A stretch of DNA of 22,500 nt from Sphaeroforma sirkka (Eukaryota; Opisthokonta; Ichthyosporea; Ichthyophonida): positions 65,001 through 87,500 of the forward strand of contig LUCW03000108.1 of assembly GCA_001586965.3 (NCBI GenBank), given 5' to 3'. The notes under the pieces are model-generated. The model was not told the DNA's origin, did not search any database, and was given only the letters and a program-made list of their open reading frames with translations. This document shows, piece after piece, positions 1 to 8,489 of the stretch (the first letter of the stretch is position 1; every line of letters starts with the position of its first letter). A program made the position numbers and the translations under genes.

Positions 1-393
1 TAGCTTTCGCGCGTGTGCTTGTATTACAAATGCGTCCCGTCGTCTGTAGTGTCTTGGAGGTTGCTTTATGCTCCCGTGGTGCTGCGTGCGTATTAGAGTC
101 AGATGGATCCATGGGTCACAGTGGGGAGACTACACAATCGCTTTCATGCGTCGAATATATATATATATATTTGGGTAGCAATGGAGTTTAATGCAAATGA
201 ATAGTTGATTTTCCAGATGGTTTGCTAACTAAACCGATTCTTTATATACAACATCCACGCATATACTCACACAAGTCACGTACCCTTGTGCCCACACATC
301 TATACATCCGTACTTACAAACTTCATCCTCTCACAGCATAACGCTGGTACAAATACTCACAATGTGCAACACCATGTCCACATTCCCCGATAG
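1..393 (+). other. Intron sequence upstream of the CAF1 exon
   Basis: I see no coding match to the expected upstream CAF1 segment in any frame. The stretch contains a short (AT)n tract near 156-171 and a pyrimidine- and CA-rich run from about 250 to 360, as expected before a 3' splice site. The acceptor is the TAG ending at 393. Earlier CAF1 exons lie outside the window. Confidence 0.6.
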
Positions 394-651
394 GTACATG
401 GACTACGGCTATCTGCTCAAGATCTTAACCTGCAGGCCGCTTCCAGAGAAAGAGACCGATTTCCTGCAAGAGCTGATGGTCTACTTCCCGAATACCTACG
501 ACGTTAAGTATCTTATGAAAAGCTGTAAGACTCTCAAAGGAGGTCTTCAAGAAGTAGCAGACGACTTGCGCGTGGAACGTATAGGCCCCCCAACACCAAG
601 CGGGCAGTGACAGTTTACTCACGGGCATTGCCTTTTTTTAAGATGAGAAAG
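394..651 (+). CDS. CAF1 penultimate exon
   Basis: The exon begins after ...CCCGATAG with one base completing a codon. The first codons give YMDYGYLLKILT, where the Asp corresponds to the third DEDD acidic residue of the family. The exon ends at AAG before GTGCGT. Its length is 258 bp; removing two homopolymer bases gives 256, which fits an entry of one base and a phase-0 exit. Confidence 0.88.
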
Positions 652-775
652 GTGCGTGTGGTTGAGTTTGTGTGCGCTGTTGCCTGCACTCGTGCAAGTA
701 GTTTGCGTTTCCGTATGGACGGAGTGTATTTTTTCGGTGTGATCACATTCAGTACGCTCTCATATACACATACAT

Positions 776-851
<76 letters not shown>

Positions 852-1975
852 TATAATATATAAATATATATATACATATATATGTATATAACATAATATA
901 CATATAATATATATACATACATACGCATACATAATATATATATACATATCATACATATATATATATTGTATATTATTATTATTATTATATTATTATTAGC
1001 ATAATACATAATGCATAATGCGTACATATATACATGCACATTATGCGTACATGCGTATGCATATGCGTATGTAATACATATATTATTAGCAATATATAAT
1101 ATATTATATATTAATAATATAATTATATACATATTAATATTATTATTATATATATGTACAATATATATGTTATATTATATATATATGTATGCATATGTAT
1201 ACGCATGTATACATATATATATATATCAATGTAATATACAGTATATATGTATTACATATATGCGCATATATATTGCATATATATAATACATATGCATATA
1301 CATATACAATATTGCCACACACACGCAACCATGTTATCATCAATACATCATCACAATCATTGCGTTATTATATATAATATATAATAATAATATATATATG
1401 CACGCGCATATATATATATATACATACACAATACATCATCAACAACACCAACACATGCATCATCATCATCATTGCGCATCACGCGCACACAATACATCAT
1501 CACGCACATATATATATATATATATATGAAATATGTATCATATATATATATAATGTATTTATATATGTATATGTGTGAATATATATATGTATATATGTGA
1601 ATACATACATAAACACACACACACACACATGCACATCAATAACACATATATATATATATATATATATATACTATACTATACTATACTATACTATACTATA
1701 CTATACTATACTATACTATACTATACTATACTATACTATACTATACTATACTATACTATACTGTACTGTACTATACTATACCATACTATGCTATACTATA
1801 CTATACTATACTATACTATACTATACTATACTATACTATACTATACTATACGTATGGATAGTTTGAATTTGAGTTAATATTCATGCCCATTGTATTATGA
1901 CAGGTTTTTTTCGAGAATCAGATCGACGATGCAAAGTATTTAAATCAAGTCTTCGGGCTCGGAACGGCTGTATAG
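394..1975 (+). CDS. CAF1/POP2-family deadenylase, 3' two exons, with frame breaks
   Basis: This is the C-terminal part of the catalytic CCR4-NOT deadenylase subunit (CNOT7/CNOT8/POP2 type), a DEDD-family exonuclease that shortens mRNA poly(A) tails. The first exon (394-651) encodes YMDYGYLLKILT, YDVKYLMKSCK and LKGGLQEVADDL, a near-identical match to the family. The second (1904-1975) encodes VFFENQIDDAKYLNQ and ends at TAG. The intron phase is 0 (donor GTGCGT at 652, acceptor CAG ending 1903). As given, the first exon is not open throughout. One extra C in the C6 run at 586-591 and one extra T in the T7 run at 633-639 shift the frame. The intervening segment SDSLLTGIAFF is read only in the second frame, and KMRK only in the third. 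The C run sits just before the family's conserved catalytic His and Asp. Sequence error, a recent pseudogene or translational frameshifting are all possible. Identification is very secure; functional status is not. Confidence 0.93.
770..1000. repeat. (TA)n and (ATT)n microsatellite tract
   Basis: Alternating TA dinucleotides with short interruptions are followed by a compact ATT trinucleotide run at about 970-1000. The tract lies within the CAF1 intron and has no coding signal. Confidence 0.9.
1001..1667. repeat. Mixed TA / CA / ATC low-complexity DNA
   Basis: Degenerate TATGCATA-type and TATA-type sequence is interspersed with trinucleotide ATC repeats (about 1440-1505) and an (AC)n run at about 1613-1630. 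Nothing else is recognisable. Confidence 0.8.
1668..1852 (+). repeat. (ACTAT)n pentanucleotide array
   Basis: About 36 uninterrupted to near-perfect copies of the 5-bp unit CTATA run through the CAF1 intron. A few variant units (CTGTA, CCATA, CTATG) lie near 1762-1790. It is preceded directly by a (TA)n run that probably seeded it. Confidence 0.95.
1904..1975 (+). CDS. CAF1 terminal exon
   Basis: The exon encodes 23 residues and a TAG stop. It matches the family's MFFE..IDDAKY..xxxGLG C-terminal segment and ends soon after the GLG. It contains its own T7 run (after the first G) that stays in frame, which argues against every long T run in this region being misread. Confidence 0.9.
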   Translation, partial: VFFENQIDDAKYLNQVFGLGTAV

Positions 1976-2210
1976 TATGTCGATGAAAAAAAAAAAAAAG
2001 AAGAAAAAAAAAAGTTATAAGGGGAGACGGTGAGAGCGAATGTGTAGTACTGAATGTGGATGGGATTACATACACACCCACTGAGGCATGCACACGCACA
2101 TGCACATGAGCACAGATCACGTGCGATACTCCCTGCATTTAGAATACGTACTGCTGACCATGTAAACGTAATCAAAATTGATTGTAATACCTGATATCCA
2201 TTCAAGAATG

Positions 2211-2216
2211 AATAAA
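2211..2216 (+). promoter_or_regulatory. Candidate poly(A) signal for CAF1
   Basis: A canonical AATAAA lies 236 bp past the CAF1 stop, the first on this strand after it. The intervening DNA, with A-rich runs at 1986-2015, would be the 3' UTR. This is positional inference only. Confidence 0.4.
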
Positions 2217-3367
2217 TTGATTTCTTATAGGCGGATGTAAATCATAGTTGTGTCTCTACATAGCGATTTTCGAGGCAGATAACCTTTAACTCGGTTACCA
2301 AATGTACATTGTACTTGGAGAAGGTAGTTTTTGCTCTCATCAACCTGGGAGAACGGAGAATTGCGTTGTGCACAGTTGAAGAAAGGTAAATATGGTTTTT
2401 GTAGATGGTTTTCGATGGTCGATTGCAGTTCTGACAACCTAGCGCCAGAGTAGATTTTATCTTTTATTAGGGCGATTCTGCTTAACAACCCAGGTACGAC
2501 TGTTTTCTTTCAGTTCCATCTAACGCGACAAAACCCTACGGGACTACAGTTATTCCTTCCGCATGTAAACTAACTCCAGCTTAGTTTCACTGAGCCTGCT
2601 CCAGTGCAGTCGACATTCATGTTGCCCTATTCATCATCAGTGCTTCTGCGCGTATTCTGCGCGTGTGTGCCGCAGTGTGCTACGCATGTGCTCGGGTGTC
2701 ACACTCAGCGAGCGACTGCTGTCACATTGTATTGGATGGCTGTGCAATTCTCCCCAGCGGTATGTTTGGTGTATAGGTATGTTTGGTGTATAGGTATGTT
2801 TGGTGTATAGGTATTTTTGGTGTATAGGTATGTTTGGTGTATAGGTATTTTTGGTGTACAAGTATGTATCACCGCCGACGTATCTGTAGTCTATTGTGGC
2901 ATCTCTGATATCATTGTACCCAGCCTGCACGCTTTGCCCAAAGCTGCTGTTATCGCAATGGCAACATCCGGTCCAATGCGTCAGGTTCGGAACGTCTCAG
3001 ATGAAATCTCTCATTTGTAGTCGTTGTCATTGATAGTCTGTTGTATACTGTTTGTATATGTATTAGCATCTCGCATCTCTTTGTTACTCGAGCGGACTGC
3101 ACGGCGGGTCTGTTATACAGGTATAGATTCAACACCACTTCCAAAGATTGCGCCCATGCCTATGTGGGCCGCTTTGTGTATTGAAGTGAGGGTTTTTTGT
3201 CAGTATGAACCTACTAAAGCATAAGTTTAATTGTATTCTGCACCGCAAATGCCGGTTGGCGCGACTTCGTTTGATATCATAAGCAATACAGCGTTGTAAC
3301 TTAAATTTTACAACAACACATGTGTATCCGCTCTGTCTCTGTCACCCACACACCTCGTCACACAATC
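2217..3367. other. Intergenic stretch between convergent CAF1 and C2H2 genes
   Basis: Apart from the 17-bp minisatellite at about 2759-2872 I see no supported gene. Short open frames on both strands, the longest under 100 codons, have no recognisable domain. The minus-strand frame at 2225-2488 has a protein-like composition but no identifiable motif or splice context. Confidence 0.55.
2759..2872 (+). repeat. 17-bp minisatellite, about 6 copies
   Basis: The unit is GTATGTTTGGTGTATAG, with variants carrying TTTTT in place of TGTTT. Each junction reads ...TATAG/GTATGT..., so every unit starts like a 5' splice site and ends like a 3' splice site on the plus strand. No neighbouring exon is recognised on that strand. 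Confidence 0.93.
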
Positions 3368-3448
3368 CTACACATTGGTCTGGTGCGCCATTTTCATGTG
3401 CTGAGAGAAGTAGTGCTTCCTGGCGTAGCGTTTCCCGCAATTGAGTTC
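3368..3448 (-). CDS. C2H2 block 2, terminal exon
   Basis: The acceptor is CTGCTAATACAG ending at 3449. The exon encodes ELNCGKRYARKHYFSQHMKM and AHQTNV followed by TAG. Joined in phase 0 to KHYACP, it completes a C-x4-C...H-x4-H finger, strong evidence for this splice. Without the join the finger lacks its first Cys. Confidence 0.82.
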   Translation of the reverse strand, partial: ELNCGKRYARKHYFSQHMKMAHQTNV

Positions 3449-6400
3449 CTGTATTAGCAGAATGAGTTCAACGTCGCATGACATAAGAGTCAGTTGGAGC
3501 TTACGAGATAACCGGATACGCGACAGTACCTGCCGCACACGAGCATTATTGCACACGGTATCGATCACAGAGTTTGCACTAGTTGATGTTCTGAGGATGA
3601 AACCGCGTTTGGCAACTAGTTCGTGGGTTAGGATCAGGCTTCGGCAGTGAGCTGCGCACACGGAAACATATAAACGGATCTGCTTAACTTCACACCGGAA
3701 CATTCAACAGATAACGTTACTATATTCGAAGCAGGCACACACAGACCAGCACACACGGAAGCTCTCGACAAGAAAGGAAATACGAAGTGGGACGAGAGTT
3801 AGCGATATACGTTATGCGCATAGTTCCACAGCTCTATCTCAGGTGTACCGCTCAGGCAGACCATAGTGCAGTTATAGTCACTGTTGTGCATATTTGCAGA
3901 CTTTTCCACAACCAGTGCACACAACACAAGGGTTGTGCATACAGTGGAGAAGTGCCGCACCTACCGGGCACGCGTAGTGTTTCTCAGGCGAGGGGGGGTG
4001 TATAGGGTATGCCACACGGATCGGCTGGCGTTTGTGCGCGTCCCCAACCTTGCTCACTTTAGTTACTGCTCTCGTCTTGTCCGCTTGGCTTGATGGTTTG
4101 GTTGTACATTTGCCATTCTTGCTGCTCGTCGCGACTGATTTCAACGCTCTATGGAACGCCATTTTACTGCGTACCACACGGTTTGGTAGCTTCGTTGTAT
4201 GCTTCTCCGTACTCTTCTTCTGTTTCACCTTCGCAGACCGTGCATGCTGAGGCGTTTTACCTCTTATCACCGTTTTCGCAGTTCCGCTTGCCGCGTCCCT
4301 GTCGTCCCCTTGTCTACGAGCCCTACGCTGCGCTTCCTGTGCACGTTGCTTTACCCTTTCCCAATCGGCATGTTCCTGTGCCGCGATGTTCTGCGCCCGG
4401 GCCTTTGCCTCTGCCTGGCGCGCGAGTTTGAGCCGTTTGATCAGCTGGGCGTGTTCCGTGTCATAGTGTGCGTTCATCTCAGTCGCATGTGCAAACTCCT
4501 GGCGGCACTGGAGGACTGCGCATTCATAGGGTCTCTGCCCAGTGCCCGTTTGTAAGTACTGGTCGCGTTTCTGGATGGTATCGAAGGTGCGGTCACACCC
4601 TCTGTAGACCATATAGCAGCTCTCTGTAACCTCAGATCGCGAGATCGACTGAGGTACTACTGCTGAGCGCTTCACACCACGTGCGCGCCCGCCCACGTAT
4701 TCGGTCTCCATGGATACCCCGCGAGTGTTCTGAAGGGATGCGTCGGCTGTGATAGGTAGTTCTCTCGCGGTCTTGACATCTATCGATGCTTGGGGGTCTA
4801 CAGTAGATATGGCAGCAGGGAAAGAACGGTCTTCATCATAAATGTCAGACTGAGTGCTTGAAGAGTTGGCAGCCCTAGACACGGTACTACGTGCAAATTT
4901 TGTATTCTTTTGAAGTAACGTGGAGGCTATCTCGGCCAACTTCGACACACCGACATTCGGTAGGGGAATGTCAGGAAGCACATCGTCTTTGCCCTCCCCA
5001 CCCCCTTCTTCGCTTCCAAACTGGTCGGTGAGCTTCTGTGTAACATGTACATCTTTATGTAATGTACCGTGTTCGATCTCATCTTTACTTGTCGGCTGCT
5101 TGTTTTGAGAGTGTGCGTTGCCTCTGACTTCAGACACTCTGTTGTGTACCAAACTAATATTGCCGTCATGCTGACTTGCATGTCTTTCTCAGCATTATGG
5201 TGTGTGCTGTGTGTGAGCGTACTATCAAGTGGCATGCCTTCGCCACCGTCGACTGTCCGAGCCTCGGTGAGAGCTGGTCTCTCTTCAGACCGCCCTTTCC
5301 CTTTGTCTTCACTGTCCGGTTGTCGCACACCGACCGGTTAGAAACGCTGTCATGGCCCCCCCTACACGAGTCATCTGGTGCACCCACGACTGATTGAAAA
5401 ACGCTGTCATGGGGGGCCCTGCACGAGTCATCTGGTGCACCCACGACTGAGTGAGAAACGCTGTCATGGCCCCCCTACTACAGGAGTCATCTGGGGCATC
5501 TATGCCTGAGTGAGAAACGCTGTCATGCCCCCCCCTACAGGAGTCATCTGGGGCATCTATGCCTGAGTGAGAAACGCTGTCATGGGGGGCCCTGCACGAG
5601 TCATCTGGTGCATGCATGGTTGACTGTGAAACGCTGTCATCATGGGGGCTATTGGACAGGGCGACGCCGATAGGTGGATTATCATTACCACAAGTGGTAC
5701 AACCAACATCGAGCGACGTATCCATGACCGGCGAAACATTGATATGGCTAATTGGCGCAGTCAAATCTGGCGCGGGATTGATGTTATTGATGTCCATAGA
5801 CGGGTTACCTATGGCGGAGACGCCGATAGAGACAGGCGGAACACCAACGTTGGAAGTAGTACTCTCAACACCACCTGAGGTATTCGTAGCATATCGTGCA
5901 TCGCATTCAGGCGCATCAGGGCAAGACGCTCTGTCGACAGCAGACAGAGCGATCGGGACAGCATCGTCATCACTGATAACGATGGCATCTGTAACCAATG
6001 GGCTATGTGCTTTTAGCGTGTCGTCGATGGTTGACGAGTCTTCAGTGATGACTGGATTGATAGTACACGGAACTGAAGGCACTGGCGAGACCAGCGAGAT
6101 AGTCGGGGGGTTGTCCTGCGTGTTGCTTTCGAGTGTGGCGTGTACCTGCGAAGACTTGCTATGGTTCGGCTCAGATACCGAGTCCCGTACATCCGAAACG
6201 TCACCGAAATTCTCCTTGAAACCGAATATCACTGCAGCTGCTGCCAATGTGCTGAGATTCGTACTGGGAAGCTCGTCATCCTTGGAGAAAACCTGCACCT
6301 TCTCCACAATAGCCGTGTCTGGTTCTGATGTGCACATGTTTATCACGACCTCCTCCGCATCCTTAGCCTCACGTATAGTACCATTATCGCCGTCCGTCCA

Positions 6401-6643
6401 TCCCGCCGCCGTATCGCTCACTTTGTGTGGCGTAGGGTCGCATGGTGTGGTCGTAGGATGTTCAACAATAATAGAACCATGTGGCAATTCATCAGTGCCA
6501 TGTGGTAGAGTAGTAGCCGCTTTCGCAAGAGAATGGGCATTTGTGGCCTCACGACAGTGTTCAGACTCGATCCCTTTCCCTCCCACTACGCATGCTTCCG
6601 TTGTAGTCGTATCTGCCACGCCTTCTGTAATCGTATCGGTCAT
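3368..6643 (-). CDS. C2H2 zinc-finger protein, block 2 (frame-broken)
   Basis: A probable nuclear zinc-finger protein of unknown target. The block starts at ATG 6643-6641, with an in-frame TAA 30 bp upstream. It reads through a Ser/Thr/Asp-rich, apparently disordered N-terminal region with a 19-residue tandem repeat, then C2H2 fingers, a basic Arg/Lys/Ala-rich helix, and a C-terminal C2H2 finger assembled across an intron (donor at 3964, acceptor ending 3449). The stop is TAG at 3370-3368. The reading frame changes at about 5475 (a repeat unit 2 bp longer than its neighbours), about 5335 and about 5170-5190. No convincing short introns explain these, so pseudogenisation or sequence indels are likely. 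I do not recognise an ortholog. Confidence 0.7.
3449..3964 (-). other. Last intron of C2H2 block 2 (516 bp)
   Basis: Donor CCG/GTAGGT and acceptor TAATACAG/GAA, phase 0. The content is unremarkable. The open frame of the preceding exon runs on into the intron for about 30 codons as a Cys-rich read-through, which should not be counted as protein. Confidence 0.75.
3965..5187 (-). CDS. C2H2 block 2, finger-containing exon
   Basis: About 400 open codons. A finger-like segment (CYMVYRGCDRTFDT) is followed by a canonical C2H2 finger, YECAVLQC then HYDTEH (C-x4-C, H-x4-H). Next comes a helical basic stretch (KRLKLARQAEAKARAQ and KQRAQEAQRRARRQ) and a Lys-rich tail. The exon ends with KHYACP at donor GTAGGT. 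The first half of the last finger (C) lies here, with its partner residues in the next exon. Confidence 0.8.
5190..5340 (-). pseudogene. C2H2 block 2, charged linker in shifted frame
   Basis: After the repeats the protein-like reading moves to another frame (RQPDSEDKGKGRSEERPA). It is rich in Asp, Glu, Lys and Arg, ending near 5190, where the finger-containing frame takes over. I annotate it as a frame-broken continuation because each neighbouring frame soon hits a stop. Confidence 0.45.
5341..5640 (-). repeat. 57-bp coding minisatellite (19-residue peptide repeat)
   Basis: Five units begin at 5341, 5398, 5455, 5514 and 5571 (plus-strand phase GAAACGCTGTCATG), with a partial unit at 5628. 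They encode APDDSCRGGHDSVSHSGID-like peptides. Four units are 57 bp; the third is 59 bp, breaking the frame. The repeat carries conserved Asp-Asp-Ser-Cys and His-Asp-Ser-Val cores. No family is recognised. Confidence 0.93.
5485..6643 (-). CDS. C2H2 block 2, N-terminal disordered region
   Basis: The segment is a long open frame beginning MTDTITEGVADTTTTEAC. It is dominated by Ser, Thr, Asp, Val and Pro, with no Cys/His finger and no transmembrane segment. It looks like a disordered acidic region, and its length without a stop is the main evidence for coding. It runs into the peptide repeats and leaves frame at the irregular repeat unit. The opposite strand is also open for 371 codons, so which strand codes rests on continuity with the fingers downstream. 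Confidence 0.6.
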
Positions 6644-6692
6644 TCCGCCTTCTGATATGCCTCGTATGACTTATGATTACCTACTGAAGCCC

Positions 6693-7908
6693 TTAGAATA
6701 TCATGAGCTGCCGTATAGCATACAATTGTGATCTCTCGACCTGTTGCAGATATTGTTTTTCTACTCGATACGCAATATTCTGTGCACGTGAGGTCTTCGC
6801 CGTTTGCGCAGGTGCTTTCTGTATCGTCTGACCGTCTCTAGCAGTATTTTGAGCATTTTCATTATTGCCACCAATGGGTTCCATCAGGTCCACGGCTACT
6901 GTTAGGTCATCACCAGATGAGTTCGTTTGTGCTAGCTCATCGTGGTGTGTATCGGATCTCAGTTGTCCAGATTGGTCTGAAATCTCGAGGGAGGGAGGAT
7001 GTACCGTCTTGCCGTCACTGCATGACTTTTGGTTTAGACTGTACTGAAGATGTAGTGTCGTCTACTTGTGTACCCTCCACGTCCATTGGTATCTCTCTCT
7101 TTCCATCAGAATTGGAACTTGCATTCGGAGTATCACTCAATCTTGCTAGACCAGCGTTTGCAACAGTCACACCACCCGATGACTCAACATACATGCGAGT
7201 TCCTGCGCCGGGATCAGCTGCAGCACGTACATCGAGTGCTTCCTGCGAAGCATCATGCATCTCATCGTCGCTGCGCACGCGTGTATTTTCATCGCAGCCA
7301 GCGATAGTATCCAAACTTGCCCGTTGGTTCAGTGCGTCCTCCGCGTTATATATAACGTTGACCTCTATACCCTCGTTTTCCCGATTCGAATTTGATGTAC
7401 TTCTCCTCATTATCGCAGGTCGCACAACCTCGTCAGTTCTACTACTGCTCTCCGCCTTGTGTTCTCTAACGCGGTGCTGATACGCGTCGGCGACGAACGT
7501 AAATGGTTTCTGCTGCATCTGCTCGGGACATTCCGTGTGCAAACACGCGTCTCTCTCAATGCAAGTATCAAACACTCGATCGCACTCTCGACAAACAAAC
7601 GGACACATCTTAGGGTCGTTGGGGGACGGCTTGAGCTTCTCGGAGGACAAAGTTTTAGTTAGAGTTGGTGTGTCCTTGATATTCTCTCCGAGGTCGAGAC
7701 TACTAAAATGTATTTTCTTGACGAATGAGGCGAAACGAGAATGTATAGGGTAGGATAGAGCAACTTTGGACGAAGAAGCGGAATCGGAACATTCTGCATA
7801 CTTTTAATGATCACTGATGTATCCCTGTTGCTGATTTCATGTTCGCTCGATGCCTTCTGTTGTTCACTGATCTTCTTCGGCTTTTAAGATAATCTCTTCG
7901 GATGGCAT
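6693..7908 (-). pseudogene. C2H2-like block 1, diverged relative of block 2 (frame-broken)
   Basis: The clearest part (about 7806-7015) encodes MCPFVCRECDRVFDTCIERD, similar to the CDRTFDTIQKRD finger of block 2. It is followed by KPFTFVADAYQHRVREHK, matching the second finger of block 2 but lacking the CxxxxC half. A long Ser/Asp/Ala-rich linker follows. The frame ends at TGA 7017-7015, but the next frame is open from there to 6693 and encodes SRAQNIAYRVEKQYLQ, matching ARAQNIAAQEHADWER of block 2. A possible start is ATG 7908-7906 (MPSEEIILKAEEDQ), linked by further frame changes near 7865 and 7800. Only about 50 bp separate its stop from the ATG of block 2. It may be a tandem duplicate or the 5' half of one gene. 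Confidence 0.6.
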
Positions 7909-8167
7909 TGTTTGTCAATTGTGTGTACGGGGTGCTGGCTATCACGTTCGTGCAAACCAACAGGTACTTGTCTTGACACCGGCGGTGATTTATCGGTTGT
8001 TTGCTGTTGGTGTGGAGATAAGCCAGCAGGACTATGATTACTCACTGACCCAGCCCTCACATGGGAACCTTTATTAGCCAATGAAGGTCCACGTCGTGCA
8101 TTACAGTGTTCGCGATGGGCTTTCCAATGATGTCGTTGGCAAACTCTTATCACAGTAAACCGCTTTT
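7884..8167 (-). CDS. MYND gene, terminal exon
   Basis: The exon encodes the remaining Zn ligands (YC, C, H, H, C) and the tail. The first eight codons read in one frame and the rest in the next, owing to one additional T at 8140-8142. Confidence 0.7.
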
Positions 8168-8489
8168 CTGTAAATGTGGAGAACGGAATGGACTGTTGTT
8201 ATTAAACAGTAGCATCAGGATTTAAAATACAATGACATGATGTCAAGACCACAAACTTCAAGCTAATGAAGATTCTATGTCGTTTACAAAGCAAATACTC
8301 GCTTGGAAGAGACCAAAGATCGCATTGACTATGTAAAAATTCATACAATAACAGTAGTTCACACCTGCATGGACACTGGATCAGAGCAGAACATTTTCCA
8401 CATGCATCGCAGAATTTCAATGCTTCAGACTCGCTGCCAGTACTATTTCCATCGCGCATCATGCTGCACAGACGATATATGAGTCCCAT
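7884..8489 (-). CDS. MYND zinc-finger protein fragment
   Basis: A MYND domain (a Zn-binding protein-interaction module) is split by an intron. The upstream exon (8489-8365, first in-frame ATG at 8489) carries FCDACGKCSALIQCPCR. The downstream exon (8167-7884) carries KAVYCDKS and then CQRHHWKAHREHC. The 197-bp intron (donor GTGTGA at 8364, acceptor TTTACAG ending 8168) joins in phase 2 and restores the CPCRKAVYCDK spacing exactly. Within the second exon one extra T (run at 8140-8142) separates the two Zn-binding halves by one frame. The C-terminal tail to TAA 7886-7884 is Gln/His/Pro-rich. Upstream exons are likely but not identified; an adjacent frame at 8691-8530 looks protein-like. Partner and function are unknown. 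Confidence 0.8.
8365..8489 (-). CDS. MYND gene, exon with first zinc ligands
   Basis: The exon encodes the CxxC and second CxC-type ligands of the MYND domain. The frame is open a further 40 bp upstream to a TGA, so the true 5' boundary could be an acceptor or an earlier start; the ATG at 8489 is the conservative choice. Confidence 0.7.

Larger units (their letters stand above)
652..1903 (+). other. CAF1 last intron, repeat-filled (1,252 bp)
   Basis: The intron is bounded by donor GTGCGT and acceptor ATTATGACAG. It consists largely of simple repeats: (TA)n from about 770 to 985, an ATT tract at about 970-1000, TA/CA-rich DNA to 1430, ATC repeats near 1440-1505, CA near 1615-1630, TA near 1645-1670 and the ACTAT array to about 1850. 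The long open frames here, rich in Tyr and Ile, are repeat artefacts. Confidence 0.85.

Noticed and set aside
615..1877. Several long Tyr/Ile/Thr open frames on both strands
   Set aside because: They are translations of TA, CA and ACTAT repeats inside the CAF1 intron.
3878..3964. The Cys-rich C-terminus (ACPVGAALLHCMHNPC) of the block 2 frame
   Set aside because: It reads through the GTAGGT donor into the intron. Splicing at 3965 instead completes a canonical finger.
5616..6731. A 371-codon open frame on the plus strand
   Set aside because: It mirrors the minus-strand frame that leads into recognisable zinc fingers. It has no motif and looks like an antisense shadow of a Ser/Thr/Val-biased sequence.
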